Shown here: positions 26,244-35,514 of the stretch, piece after piece
How positions within the stretch are numbered: the first letter of the stretch is position 1
How the letters are laid out: each line of letters starts with the position of its first letter
Assembly (NCBI GenBank): GCA_027531395.1
Contig: JAPZRO010000004.1
Coordinates: 744,001-808,000, forward strand
DNA length: 64,000 nucleotides
Direction of reading: 5' to 3'
Source of the DNA: Porphyrobacter sp.
GTDB taxonomy: Bacteria > Pseudomonadota > Alphaproteobacteria > Sphingomonadales > Sphingomonadaceae
Position numbers and translations under genes: made by a program
The notes under the pieces: generated by a model
What the model was told of the DNA's origin: nothing
Databases searched by the model: none
Seen by the model: only the letters and a program-made list of their open reading frames with translations

Positions 26244-27286
26244 CCGCCTTCTTCCAATCGCTCGGCCTGCCCTACGAATGGGCATGGACTGTCGCCACCG
26301 TGGTCGCGATCGTGGTCGTCTCGCTGCTCGTGATGTTCAGCGTCGCCATGGTGATCTATGTCGATCGCAAGGTGCTGGGCGCGATCATGCTGCGCCGGGG
26401 CCCGAACGTGGTCGGCCCGTTCGGGCTGCTCCAGTCCTTCGCGGACGGGCTCAAGGTGTTCCTGCAGGAAACCATCATCCCCACGGCCGCGAACAAGGGC
26501 ATCTTCCTGCTCGCGCCGATCATTACCTTCACCGTGGCGCTGGCCGCCTGGGCGGTGATCCCCTTTTGGGATGGCGGGGTGATCGCCGACATCAACGTCG
26601 GCCTGCTCTACATCCTCGCGATCTCCTCGATGGGGGTTTACGGCGTGGTGATGAGCGGGTGGGCGTCGAACTCCAAATACCCGTTCTTCTCGGCGATGCG
26701 CGCCTCGGCGCAGATGATCTCCTACGAGGTTTCGATCGGCTTCGTGCTGGTCTGCGTGGTGCTGTTTGCCGGCACCTTCAACCTCTCCGGCATTGTCGAG
26801 GCGCAGCAGGGCTTCGGGCTCGGGCTGATCAACGCCTATGCGATCCACCCGCTGCTGTTCCCGATGTGGGTGGTGTTCTTCATCTCGGCGCTGGCCGAAA
26901 CCGCGCGCGCGCCGTTTGACCTGACCGAGGCCGAGAGCGAGCTCGTCGCGGGCTACCAGACCGAATATTCCTCGATGAGCTTCGCGCTGTTCTGGCTCGG
27001 CGAGTATGCCAACATCCTGCTGATGTGCTCGCTCAACACGCTGCTGTTCTGGGGCGGGTGGCTGCCGCCGCTCGACATTCCGGCGCTTTACGCGGTGCCG
27101 GGGATCGTGTGGTTCCTCGTCAAGACCTTCATCTTCTTCTTCATGTTCAGCTGGATCTGGGCGACCGTGCCGCGTTACCGCTACGACCAGCTGATGCGGC
27201 TTGGCTGGAAGGTGTTCCTGCCGATGAGCCTGCTCTTCGTCGCCGCCACCTCTGGTTACCTCATGGCCATCGGGCACTTCGCATGA
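26240..27286 (+). CDS. nuoH: NADH-quinone oxidoreductase subunit H
   Basis: Membrane subunit that lines the quinone channel and couples the two arms. 348 residues, eight or more transmembrane helices. Signature [20 protein letters not shown] near residues 40-60, EVSIGFVLV and the acidic loop [22 protein letters not shown] region. Overlaps nuoG and nuoI by four bases each. Confidence 0.97.
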   Translation: MTAFFQSLGLPYEWAWTVATVVAIVVVSLLVMFSVAMVIYVDRKVLGAIMLRRGPNVVGPFGLLQSFADGLKVFLQETIIPTAANKGIFLLAPIITFTVALAAWAVIPFWDGGVIADINVGLLYILAISSMGVYGVVMSGWASNSKYPFFSAMRASAQMISYEVSIGFVLVCVVLFAGTFNLSGIVEAQQGFGLGLINAYAIHPLLFPMWVVFFISALAETARAPFDLTEAESELVAGYQTEYSSMSFALFWLGEYANILLMCSLNTLLFWGGWLPPLDIPALYAVPGIVWFLVKTFIFFFMFSWIWATVPRYRYDQLMRLGWKVFLPMSLLFVAATSGYLMAIGHFA

Positions 27287-27771
27287 CCACCGTCTCGCAC
27301 CTCATCAAGTCGTTCACCCTCTGGGAATTCCTCAAGGCGCATGCCTTGACGCTGAAGTATTTCTTCAAGCCCAAGGCGACGATCAACTACCCCTTCGAGA
27401 AGTCGCCGCTCTCGCCCCGCTTCCGGGGTGAGCACGCGCTGCGGCGCTATCCCAACGGCGAGGAACGCTGCATCGCGTGCAAGCTGTGCGAGGCCGTGTG
27501 CCCCGCGCAGGCGATCACCATCGAGAGCGAACCGCGCGAAGACGGCAGCCGCCGCACCACCCGCTACGACATCGACATGACCAAGTGCATCTTCTGCGGC
27601 TTCTGCCAGGAAGCCTGCCCGGTCGATGCGATCGTCGAGGGGCCGAATTTCGAATACGCCACCGAAACCCGCGAGGAGCTGCTTTACGACAAGGCCAAGC
27701 TGCTTGCGAATGGTGACAAATGGGAACGGGCCATCGCGGCCAATCTTGAAGCCGACGCCCCCTACCGCTAG
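27283..27771 (+). CDS. nuoI: NADH-quinone oxidoreductase subunit I (clusters N6a/N6b)
   Basis: Ferredoxin-like subunit carrying two [4Fe-4S] clusters that pass electrons to NuoB. 162 residues. Two complete motifs: [16 protein letters not shown] and [16 protein letters not shown]. An amphipathic N-terminal helix ([18 protein letters not shown]) is usual for the family. The ATGA overlap with nuoH fixes the start. It is followed by the longest gap inside the operon (140 nt). Confidence 0.97.
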   Translation: MTTVSHLIKSFTLWEFLKAHALTLKYFFKPKATINYPFEKSPLSPRFRGEHALRRYPNGEERCIACKLCEAVCPAQAITIESEPREDGSRRTTRYDIDMTKCIFCGFCQEACPVDAIVEGPNFEYATETREELLYDKAKLLANGDKWERAIAANLEADAPYR

Positions 27772-27852
27772 GGCGCGCCGGACGATTACGGGGTCAATTG
27801 CATTCACGGTCACGGCACGCCGCCGGGGCCTCCACTTGGACTAGGGATCACA

Positions 27853-27915
27853 ATGCCGCTTTCTGGAACCCGGCCGCTGCGCCGGGGCTCGCGGGTCGGC
27901 GGAGACGCATCATGA
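27853..27915 (+). CDS. Possible 20-codon upstream ORF coupled to nuoJ
   Basis: In the 140-nt nuoI-nuoJ gap an ATG preceded by AGGGA (five bases) opens a 20-residue, Arg/Gly-rich frame. Its TGA overlaps the nuoJ ATG in the ATGA form seen throughout this operon. nuoJ also has its own GGAGA ribosome site. The peptide has no recognisable similarity, and the frame could be chance. Confidence 0.3.
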   Translation: MPLSGTRPLRRGSRVGGDAS

Positions 27916-28535
27916 TACAGGCCATCGCCTTCTACTTCTTCGCGACCATCGTGGTCGGCGCCGCCGTGATGACCATCATGGCGCGCAATCCCGTGCACTC
28001 GGTGCTGTGGCTGATCATGGCGTTCTTCAACGCCGCCGGCCTGATGGTGCTGGTGGGCGCGGAGTTCATCGCGATGCTGCTGGTGATCGTCTATGTCGGA
28101 GCGGTCGCAGTGCTGTTCCTGTTCGTGGTGATGATGCTCGACATCGATTTCGCCGCGATGCGCGCAGGCTTCAGCCGCAATGCGCCGCTCGGGCTGCTGA
28201 TCGCCGCCGTGCTGCTGGCCGAACTGCTGCTGGCGGTGGGGGCCTATAATGCGGGCGGGCTGTCGCTCGGAACGCCCGACGGCTCGGCGATGCAGGCCGC
28301 CGACAAGAGCAATATCGAGGCGCTCGGCGCGCTGCTCTACGGCAAGTATATCGCGCTGTTCGAGATCGCGGGGATCATCCTGCTGGTCGCCATGATCGGC
28401 GCTATCGTGCTGACCTTCCAGCCGCCCAAGCCGGGTGCGCGCGCGCGGCAGGACGTGGGCAAGCAGATCCGCCGTCGTCCGGAGGAAGCAACCGTCATGA
28501 AGAACCCGGAAGTCGGGCAGGGGGTCGAGCTGTGA
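27912..28535 (+). CDS. nuoJ: NADH-quinone oxidoreductase subunit J
   Basis: Membrane subunit of complex I next to NuoA/K. 207 residues with five hydrophobic helices. The conserved segment [18 protein letters not shown] and [17 protein letters not shown] (containing the pi-bulge helix) is clear. A long basic C-terminal tail ([14 protein letters not shown]) is cytoplasmic. Start at the ATG with GGAGA upstream; the frame is open further upstream but without conserved sequence. Overlaps nuoK by four bases. Confidence 0.95.
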   Translation: MIQAIAFYFFATIVVGAAVMTIMARNPVHSVLWLIMAFFNAAGLMVLVGAEFIAMLLVIVYVGAVAVLFLFVVMMLDIDFAAMRAGFSRNAPLGLLIAAVLLAELLLAVGAYNAGGLSLGTPDGSAMQAADKSNIEALGALLYGKYIALFEIAGIILLVAMIGAIVLTFQPPKPGARARQDVGKQIRRRPEEATVMKNPEVGQGVEL

Positions 28536-28837
28536 TCGGCATCGAACATTATCTCACCGTGGGCGCGATCCTGTTCGTGCTCGGGGTGCTGGGGATCTTC
28601 CTCAACCGCAAGAACGTGATCGTCATCCTGATGGCGGTCGAGCTGATCCTGCTCGCGGTGAACCTCAACCTCGTCGCCTTCAGCGCCTTCATGCAGGATC
28701 TGGTCGGCCAGATCTTCGCCATGCTGGTGCTGACCGTCGCGGCGGCAGAAGCTGCGATCGGCCTCGCGATCCTCGTGATCTATTTCCGCACCCGCGGCTC
28801 GATCGCGGTCGACGATATCAACCGGATGAAGGGGTAA
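28532..28837 (+). CDS. nuoK: NADH-quinone oxidoreductase subunit K
   Basis: Small antiporter-like (MrpC-like) subunit. 101 residues with three transmembrane helices. The conserved glutamate-bearing helices read [17 protein letters not shown] and [16 protein letters not shown], which carry the proton-path carboxylates. GTG start overlaps the nuoJ stop (GTGA). Confidence 0.96.
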   Translation: MIGIEHYLTVGAILFVLGVLGIFLNRKNVIVILMAVELILLAVNLNLVAFSAFMQDLVGQIFAMLVLTVAAAEAAIGLAILVIYFRTRGSIAVDDINRMKG

Positions 28838-28844
28838 GAGGCTC

Positions 28845-30887
28845 GTGCATCCCATCCTCATCATCGTTTTCGCGCCGCTTGCTGCTGCCCTGATTGCAGG
28901 TCTGGGCAACCGGATGATCGGCAATGTGGCGGCGAAGTCCGTCACGACGGGCGCGCTGTTCCTGTCGGCAGGCCTGAGCTGGCCGATCTTCCTCGGCTTC
29001 CTCGGCGGCACCGAAACCGCGCAGGTCGTCGACGTGCTCAAGTGGGTCGAGAGCGGCAGCTTGAGCTTCGACTGGTCGCTGCGCGTCGACACGCTTACCG
29101 CGATCATGCTGGTGGTGATCAACTCGGTCTCGGCGCTCGTGCACCTCTATTCCTGGGGGTACATGGAGGAAGACCCGGATCAGCCGCGCTTCTTCGCCTA
29201 CCTCTCGCTGTTCACCTTCGCGATGCTGATGCTGGTGACGGCCGACAACCTCGTCCAGATGTTCTTCGGTTGGGAAGGCGTGGGCCTTGCCTCCTACCTG
29301 CTGATCGGGTTCTGGTTCCGTAAGCCCTCGGCAGGCGCGGCGGCGATCAAGGCCTTCGTGGTCAACCGCGTGGGTGATTTGGGCTTCATGCTCGGCATCT
29401 TCGGCACCTATCTGGTGTTCCAGACCACCTCGATCACCGAGATCCTGGCGGCGGCTCCGGGCATGAGCGGCTCGACCATCACCTTCGTCGGCATGCGCCT
29501 CTACACGATGGATATCCTGTGCATCCTGCTGTTCATCGGGGCGATGGGCAAGTCGGCGCAGCTGGGCCTGCACACCTGGCTGCCGGACGCGATGGAAGGC
29601 CCGACGCCGGTTTCCGCGCTGATCCACGCCGCGACCATGGTGACGGCGGGCGTGTTCATGCTGTGCCGCCTCTCGCCGATGTTCGAAACCGCGCCGACCG
29701 CGCTCACCATCGTCACCATCGTCGGCGCTGCCACCTGCTTCTTCGCCGCGACCATCGGCACCACCCAGTGGGACATCAAGCGGGTGATCGCCTATTCGAC
29801 CTGCTCGCAGCTCGGCTACATGTTCTTTGCCGCTGGCGTCGGCGCTTACGGCGCGGCGATGTTCCACCTGTTCACCCACGCCTTCTTCAAGGCGCTGCTG
29901 TTCCTTGGCGCAGGGAGCGTGATCCACGCGATGCACCACGAGCAGGACATGCGCTATTACGGCGGCCTTCGTAAGCACATCCCGCTCACCTTCTACGCGA
30001 TGCTGGCGGGCACGCTGGCGATCACGGGCCTCGGGGTCTATCACCTCGGTGCGGGCTTTGCCGGTTTCTGGTCGAAGGACGCGATCCTCGAAGTCGCCTT
30101 TGCGCGCGGCAATGGTGCGGGCCAGGCCGCCTTCTGGGCGGGCGCGGGCGCGGCCTTGCTGACGAGCTTCTATTCGTGGCGTCTGATGTTCCTGACCTTC
30201 TGGGGCAAGCCGCGCTGGGAGCAGTCGGAGCATATCCAGCATGCCGTTCATGACGATCATGGTCACGGGGATCACAGCCACGGCGACCATGCCCACGCGC
30301 ATGACGATCACGGCCACGCCTCGCATGACGGCACGGCGGGCTACCACCCGCACGAAAGCCCGGTGTCGATGCTGATCCCGCTCGGCGTGCTGACGCTGGG
30401 TGCGGTTGGGGCAGGGCAGGTGTTCGCGCCCGCCTTCCTTGACACCGCTGCCTTCTGGAACGGGTCGATCTTCTACAACGAGGCGCTGATCCACGCGATG
30501 CACGCGGTGCCGTACTGGGTGAAGTACACCGCGCTGATCGTGATGCTGATCGGCTTTGCGGGCGCCTATGTCGCCTACATCGCCAAGCCCGACATCCCGG
30601 CGAAGTTCGTCGCCACCTTCGGCGCTCTGCACAACTTCGTTTACCGCAAGTGGTACTTCGACGAGCTCTATGACGCGATCTTCGTCAAACCGGCCTTCTG
30701 GCTCGGCCGCAAGTTCTGGCAGCTCGGCGACATCGGCACGATCGACCGCTTCGGCCCCAACGGCATCGCCTGGGTGGTTGATCGCAGCGCCACCGCGGCC
30801 AAGTCGATCCAGTCGGGCTACGTCTACACCTACGCGCTGATCATGCTCCTCGGGCTGGTCGCCGCTGTCACCTACGTTCTGCTTTAG
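28845..30887 (+). CDS. nuoL: NADH-quinone oxidoreductase subunit L, with His-rich insertion
   Basis: Distal antiporter-like proton-pumping subunit with the long lateral helix. 680 residues. Conserved proton-channel segments [37 protein letters not shown] and [13 protein letters not shown]. Between helices, residues 463-503 form a loop with 15 histidines among 41 residues mixed with Asp and Gly ([13 protein letters not shown]...), absent from E. coli NuoL. GTG start, seven bases after nuoK. Confidence 0.96.
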   Translation: MHPILIIVFAPLAAALIAGLGNRMIGNVAAKSVTTGALFLSAGLSWPIFLGFLGGTETAQVVDVLKWVESGSLSFDWSLRVDTLTAIMLVVINSVSALVHLYSWGYMEEDPDQPRFFAYLSLFTFAMLMLVTADNLVQMFFGWEGVGLASYLLIGFWFRKPSAGAAAIKAFVVNRVGDLGFMLGIFGTYLVFQTTSITEILAAAPGMSGSTITFVGMRLYTMDILCILLFIGAMGKSAQLGLHTWLPDAMEGPTPVSALIHAATMVTAGVFMLCRLSPMFETAPTALTIVTIVGAATCFFAATIGTTQWDIKRVIAYSTCSQLGYMFFAAGVGAYGAAMFHLFTHAFFKALLFLGAGSVIHAMHHEQDMRYYGGLRKHIPLTFYAMLAGTLAITGLGVYHLGAGFAGFWSKDAILEVAFARGNGAGQAAFWAGAGAALLTSFYSWRLMFLTFWGKPRWEQSEHIQHAVHDDHGHGDHSHGDHAHAHDDHGHASHDGTAGYHPHESPVSMLIPLGVLTLGAVGAGQVFAPAFLDTAAFWNGSIFYNEALIHAMHAVPYWVKYTALIVMLIGFAGAYVAYIAKPDIPAKFVATFGALHNFVYRKWYFDELYDAIFVKPAFWLGRKFWQLGDIGTIDRFGPNGIAWVVDRSATAAKSIQSGYVYTYALIMLLGLVAAVTYVLL

Positions 30888-30901
30888 GAGCGCGCTTCGT
30901 A

Positions 30902-32494
30902 ATGGAAGGCCTTCCCATCCTGTCGCTGATGATGCTCGTGCCGCTGGTCGGCGCGGCGGCGTGCCTGTTCGCAGGCGCGAATGCCGCCCGCTGGATCGCG
31001 CTCGGGGCGACGCTTGTCACCTTCGCGCTCGGCATCGTGCTGTGGTCCAATTACGTGATCGGCGGACCGCAGTGGCAGTTCACCGAGAAGGCCGAGCTGT
31101 TCGCCGGCTTCAGCTATGCGCTGGGGATCGACGGGATCGCGCTGCTGCTGATCATGCTCTCGGTGTTCCTGATGCCGGTCTGCATTCTTGCCAGCTGGGA
31201 TTCGATCGAGAAGCGCGTCGGCGAATACATGGCCGCCTTCCTGTTCATGGAAGTGCTGATGATCGGCACCTTCGCGGCGCAGGACCTGTTCCTGTTCTAC
31301 GTCTTCTTCGAGGCGGGCCTGATCCCGATGTATCTGATCATCGGGGTGTGGGGCGGGGACAACCGCATCTATGCGAGCTACAAATTCTTCCTCTACACGC
31401 TGCTCGGCTCGGTGCTGATGCTGATCGCGATGTTCTGGATGGTGGCCGAAGCCGGCACCTCGGACATCCCGACGCTGATGCAGTACGACTTCCCGCCTGA
31501 GGCGCAGACCTGGCTGTGGCTGGCCTTCTTCGCGAGCTTTGCGGTGAAGGTACCGATGTGGCCGCTGCACACCTGGCTGCCCGATGCCCACGTGCAGGCG
31601 CCGACCGCAGGCTCGGTGATCCTTGCCGGCGTGCTGCTCAAGCTCGGCGGCTATGGTTTTATCCGCTTCAGCCTGCCGATGTTCCCCGAGGCTTCCGCCG
31701 AGTTCGCATGGCTGGTGTTCGCGCTGTCGATGATCGCGGTGGTCTACACCTCGCTGGTCGCGCTGGTGCAGGCCGACATGAAGAAGCTGATCGCCTATTC
31801 GAGCGTAGCGCACATGGCGATCGTCACCGTCGGCCTGTTCGCCTTCAACGTTCAGGGGCTCGAGGGGGCGATGATCATCATGCTCTCCCACGGCCTTGTC
31901 TCGGGGGCGTTGTTCCTGTGCGTGGGCGTTATCTATGACCGCCTCCACACCCGCGAGATCGCGCGTTACGGCGGCCTTGCGATCAACATGCCCTATTACG
32001 CGCTGTTCTTCCTGCTGTTCACCATGGCGAGCATCGGCCTGCCCGGGACCAGCGGCTTCGTCGGCGAGTTCCTTGCGCTGGCGGGCATCTACCAGACCTC
32101 GAGCCTCGTCGCGCTGGTATCGACCACCGGGATCATCTTGGGCGCGGCCTATATGCTCTACCTCTATCGCCGCGTGGCCTTCGGCGGGCAGACCAACGAA
32201 GACGCCGCCGCGATGCCCGACATTTCGGCGCGCGAGTGGGTGATGATGGCCCCGATTGCCGCAGCGGTGCTGTGGATGGGGGTCTATCCCGAAAGCTTCC
32301 TGGCGCCGATGCGCGCCGACATCGCGGTGCTCGACGCGCGGCTTGCTGCGGCGGCTCCGGCTTCGGATGCGCAGCTTGCTCCCGGGACCCCGCGCGCCGA
32401 GGCAGCCAACGCGCTGTCGCATCAAGGCGCGGGGCATGAGGGCATGGACCACGCGGGCGGCAACTCTGACAGCGCCAAGGAGGGCGCGCACTGA
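30902..32494 (+). CDS. nuoM: NADH-quinone oxidoreductase subunit M
   Basis: Second antiporter-like proton-pumping subunit. 530 residues and about 14 transmembrane helices. Key segments FEAGLIPMYLIIGVWGG (with the conserved Glu), [23 protein letters not shown] and SVAHMAIVTVGLF. It ends in a polar tail with several histidines (GAGHEGMDHAGG). The last base of the TGA stop is the first of the nuoN ATG. Confidence 0.96.
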   Translation: MEGLPILSLMMLVPLVGAAACLFAGANAARWIALGATLVTFALGIVLWSNYVIGGPQWQFTEKAELFAGFSYALGIDGIALLLIMLSVFLMPVCILASWDSIEKRVGEYMAAFLFMEVLMIGTFAAQDLFLFYVFFEAGLIPMYLIIGVWGGDNRIYASYKFFLYTLLGSVLMLIAMFWMVAEAGTSDIPTLMQYDFPPEAQTWLWLAFFASFAVKVPMWPLHTWLPDAHVQAPTAGSVILAGVLLKLGGYGFIRFSLPMFPEASAEFAWLVFALSMIAVVYTSLVALVQADMKKLIAYSSVAHMAIVTVGLFAFNVQGLEGAMIIMLSHGLVSGALFLCVGVIYDRLHTREIARYGGLAINMPYYALFFLLFTMASIGLPGTSGFVGEFLALAGIYQTSSLVALVSTTGIILGAAYMLYLYRRVAFGGQTNEDAAAMPDISAREWVMMAPIAAAVLWMGVYPESFLAPMRADIAVLDARLAAAAPASDAQLAPGTPRAEAANALSHQGAGHEGMDHAGGNSDSAKEGAH

Positions 32495-33972
32495 TGGATT
32501 TCGTTCCTTCCTTCGCGCTCGTCGCGCCCGAACTGCTGCTGATCGGTGCAGGGCTCGTGCTGCTGCTGGTGGCTGCCTGGGGCGGCGACAAGGCTGCGCG
32601 CGGCATCGCGATTGCTGCGGCTGCTGCGCTGTTCGGTGCCGGTCTTATGCTGGTGCCGGGGCTCCACGTCGGGGTAGACGGCCCGGCGACCCTCGCCTTC
32701 GGCGGGCTGATCAAGGTCGACAGCTTCGCGCTGTTCGCCAAGGCGCTGATCTATCTTGCCGCCATCGGCGCGCTGATCGTCGCACCGGCCTTCTTCAACA
32801 GCGCGGCTGCCGGCACCGAACGGGTGATGCGCGCCGAATATCCGGTGCTCATCCTGTTCGCGACGGTCGGCATGAGCATCATGGTCTCGGCCAATGATTT
32901 CATGAGCCTCTATCTCGGGCTCGAATTGAACAGCCTCTCGGCCTATGTGCTGGCGGCGATCCTGCGCAGGGACACGCGCTCGGGCGAGGCGGGGCTGAAG
33001 TATTTCGTGCTCGGCGCGCTCGCCTCGGGGATCCTGCTCTATGGCATGAGCCTGCTCTACGGCTTCACCGGCGGCACGGCCTTCACCGCGGTGCGCGCCG
33101 GCCTGACCGGCGAGATGGGCACCGGCGCGCTGTTCGGGGTGATCTTCGTGCTCTCGGGCCTCGCCTTCAAGATCAGCGCCGTGCCGTTCCATATGTGGAC
33201 CCCGGACGTCTACGAGGGCGCGCCGACCCCTGTCACCGCCTTCTTCGCCACCGCGCCCAAGGTCGCAGCCGTGGCGCTCACCGCGCGCGTCGCCTTCGAG
33301 GTGTTCGGCGGGCAGGTGCAAGCGTGGCAGCAGATCGTGATGTTCACGGCGCTGGCTTCGATCATCTTCGGTGCGCTCGGGGCGATCGGGCAGGAGAACC
33401 TGAAGCGTCTGCTGGCCTATTCCTCGATCAACAATATCGGCTTCATCCTGCTCGGCCTCGCGGTCGCCAATGCCGACGGCGCGAGCGCGATGCTGGTCTA
33501 CCTGTTCATCTATGTCGCCATGAGCCTCGGCAGCTTCGTCGCGCTGCTGATGCTGCGCGATGACGAGGGTGCACTGTTCGAGACCTTCGCCGATATCCGC
33601 GGGCTTTCGGTCACCCGTCCCGCCATCGCCTGGGCGCTGCTGCTGTTCATGTTCAGCCTTGCCGGCATTCCGCCGCTGCTCGGCTTCTACAGCAAGTTCG
33701 TGGTGTTCCAGGCGACCGTCGAGGCTGGCCTCATCGCCTTTGGCGCCATCGCGATTGCCGCCAGCGTGATCGGAGCGTTCTACTACATCAAGTTCGTCAA
33801 GGTGATGTTCTTCGACGAGCCTGCGGGCGTGGTCACCGGCAAGAGCGGGGCCGGCCACTGGGCGCTGCTCGGCCTGACCGCGCTGATCATCTCGCCGCTC
33901 GGCTACCTCCTCACCCCCTCGCTGACCGATCTGGCCGACAAGGCCGCTGCCTCGCTGTTCCTCGCGGTTTGA
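32494..33972 (+). CDS. nuoN: NADH-quinone oxidoreductase subunit N
   Basis: Third antiporter-like subunit. 492 residues. Segments LYLGLELNSLSAYVLAA, LSGLAFKISAVPFHMWTPDVY (conserved Lys and His) and YSSINNIGFILLG are diagnostic. Last nuo gene; its stop overlaps the TTG start of birA, so the transcript runs on into cofactor and RNA-processing genes. Confidence 0.96.
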   Translation: MDFVPSFALVAPELLLIGAGLVLLLVAAWGGDKAARGIAIAAAAALFGAGLMLVPGLHVGVDGPATLAFGGLIKVDSFALFAKALIYLAAIGALIVAPAFFNSAAAGTERVMRAEYPVLILFATVGMSIMVSANDFMSLYLGLELNSLSAYVLAAILRRDTRSGEAGLKYFVLGALASGILLYGMSLLYGFTGGTAFTAVRAGLTGEMGTGALFGVIFVLSGLAFKISAVPFHMWTPDVYEGAPTPVTAFFATAPKVAAVALTARVAFEVFGGQVQAWQQIVMFTALASIIFGALGAIGQENLKRLLAYSSINNIGFILLGLAVANADGASAMLVYLFIYVAMSLGSFVALLMLRDDEGALFETFADIRGLSVTRPAIAWALLLFMFSLAGIPPLLGFYSKFVVFQATVEAGLIAFGAIAIAASVIGAFYYIKFVKVMFFDEPAGVVTGKSGAGHWALLGLTALIISPLGYLLTPSLTDLADKAAASLFLAV

Positions 33973-34679
33973 TCGAACTCGTCACACAGACCGGCTCGAC
34001 CAACGCAGACCTTGCGGCGAAGCTGCGTTCGGGCGAGGGCTGGGCAGAAGGGACATGGCTGGTCGCCCGCCGCCAGACCGCAGGGCGCGGGCGGCAGGGC
34101 CGCGAGTGGTTCGACGGGGCGGGCAATTTCATGGGCTCGACCGTGGTGAGCGTGGGCGAGGGCGGTCCGCCGCCTGCCTCGCTCAGCTTCGTCGCCGCGC
34201 TGGCGGTGCGCGATGCAGCCGCTGCCGCTCTGGGCAGCCCCACCGCGCTGGCGCTCAAATGGCCCAATGACGTGCTGCTCGATGGTGGCAAGCTGTCGGG
34301 CATCCTCCTCGAAATGGTGCGCGGAAACATCGTCGTCGGGATCGGCGTGAACCTTGCCCGCGCGCCGGAATTGCCCGACCGCAAGACCGCCGCGCTGGCC
34401 GAGGTCGGCACAGCGCCACAGCTCGAGGACTTCGCCGCCAGCCTTGCCACCGCCTTCGATAAGCGGCTCGAAGCCTGGCGAACCTATGGCCTCGGTGCGA
34501 CCCTGCACGCCTTCCTCGCCGGATCGATCCACGCGGCCGGCTCTCCGATCACTGTCCACGACACTGATGGTTCGGTGCTCACCGGCACCTTTGCCGGCCT
34601 TGAGGAAAGTGACGGCGCCTTGCGCCTGCGCTTGGCGGATGGCCGCGAACGTGTCATTCGCGCAGGCGACATTTCGTAA
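33969..34679 (+). CDS. birA: Biotin--[acetyl-CoA-carboxylase] ligase
   Basis: Attaches biotin to the AccB carrier protein through biotinyl-AMP. 236 residues, a group I ligase without the N-terminal DNA-binding domain, so it is not a repressor. The ATP/biotin motif is TAGRGRQGREWF, followed by LKWPNDVLLDGGKLSGILLE and a C-terminal SH3-like domain. TTG start overlaps the nuoN stop (TTGA). The nuo-birA-coaX-rnj order is widespread in alphaproteobacteria. Confidence 0.94.
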   Translation: MIELVTQTGSTNADLAAKLRSGEGWAEGTWLVARRQTAGRGRQGREWFDGAGNFMGSTVVSVGEGGPPPASLSFVAALAVRDAAAAALGSPTALALKWPNDVLLDGGKLSGILLEMVRGNIVVGIGVNLARAPELPDRKTAALAEVGTAPQLEDFAASLATAFDKRLEAWRTYGLGATLHAFLAGSIHAAGSPITVHDTDGSVLTGTFAGLEESDGALRLRLADGRERVIRAGDIS

Positions 34680-34694
34680 ACAAGGACTGCCTTC

Positions 34695-35489
34695 ATGCTG
34701 CTCGCCGCCGATGTCGGTAACACCAATGTCGTCTTCGCGCTGTTCACCTACGGGGAGGACGGCTCGCACCATATCCGCGCGCGCTGGCGGATTGCCACCG
34801 ATCCGCGCCGCACGGGCGACGAATATGCAGTGTGGCTGCTCCAGCTCCTCAAGATCGAGGGTGTGGAGCGCTCGGAGATCACCCAGATCATCGTTGCCTC
34901 GGTCGTGCCGCGCGCTGACCATAACCTCACGGTGCTGTGCCAGAAGTATTTCGGCATCACCCCGCTGTTCGCCGGGCAGGGTGCCGCGCGCTGGCGCTTC
35001 CATATCGACGTCGATCAGCCGTCCTCGCTCGGGGCTGACCGCGCGCTCAACATCCTTGCGGCCCACCACAAGTATGGCGGCGATCTGATCGTGGTCGATT
35101 TCGGCACGGCGACCAAGTTCGAGGCGGTCGACTTTACCGGGGCCTACAAGGGCGGATCGATCGCTCCGGGGATTAACCTGTCGCTCGACGCCTTGGTGGG
35201 CAAGACCGCCAAGCTGCCGCGCATCGCCATCCGCGCGCCGGAAAGTCGCAGCGTGATCGGTCGCAACACCGAAGACCAGATGCTGATCGGCGTATTCTGG
35301 GGCTACGTCGCGATGATGGAAGGCATGGTCGCCAAGATGAAGAGCGAGATCGGCCGTCCTGCCAAGGTCGTTGCTACCGGCGGCCTTGCGATCCTGTTCG
35401 ACGATGCGACCGAGATTTTCGACCACGTCGATGCCGATCTTACCCTCGATGGCCTCGCCATCCTTGCCCGTCAGGCCGAAAGCGCCTGA
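34695..35489 (+). CDS. coaX: Type III pantothenate kinase
   Basis: First step of coenzyme A synthesis, phosphorylation of pantothenate. 264 residues of the ASKHA fold. The phosphate motif is [14 protein letters not shown], then [25 protein letters not shown] and [15 protein letters not shown]. Requires a monovalent cation and is not feedback-inhibited by CoA, as known for the type. Downstream of birA by 15 nt. Confidence 0.96.
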   Translation: MLLAADVGNTNVVFALFTYGEDGSHHIRARWRIATDPRRTGDEYAVWLLQLLKIEGVERSEITQIIVASVVPRADHNLTVLCQKYFGITPLFAGQGAARWRFHIDVDQPSSLGADRALNILAAHHKYGGDLIVVDFGTATKFEAVDFTGAYKGGSIAPGINLSLDALVGKTAKLPRIAIRAPESRSVIGRNTEDQMLIGVFWGYVAMMEGMVAKMKSEIGRPAKVVATGGLAILFDDATEIFDHVDADLTLDGLAILARQAESA

Positions 35490-35514
35490 CCTTCCAGCCA
35501 GAACCGGAACCACC

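Noticed and set aside
28818-32491. Long minus-strand open frames opposite nuoL and nuoM
   Set aside because: Compositional shadows of well-identified complex I subunits; translations are His/Arg/Glu-rich with no recognisable family.
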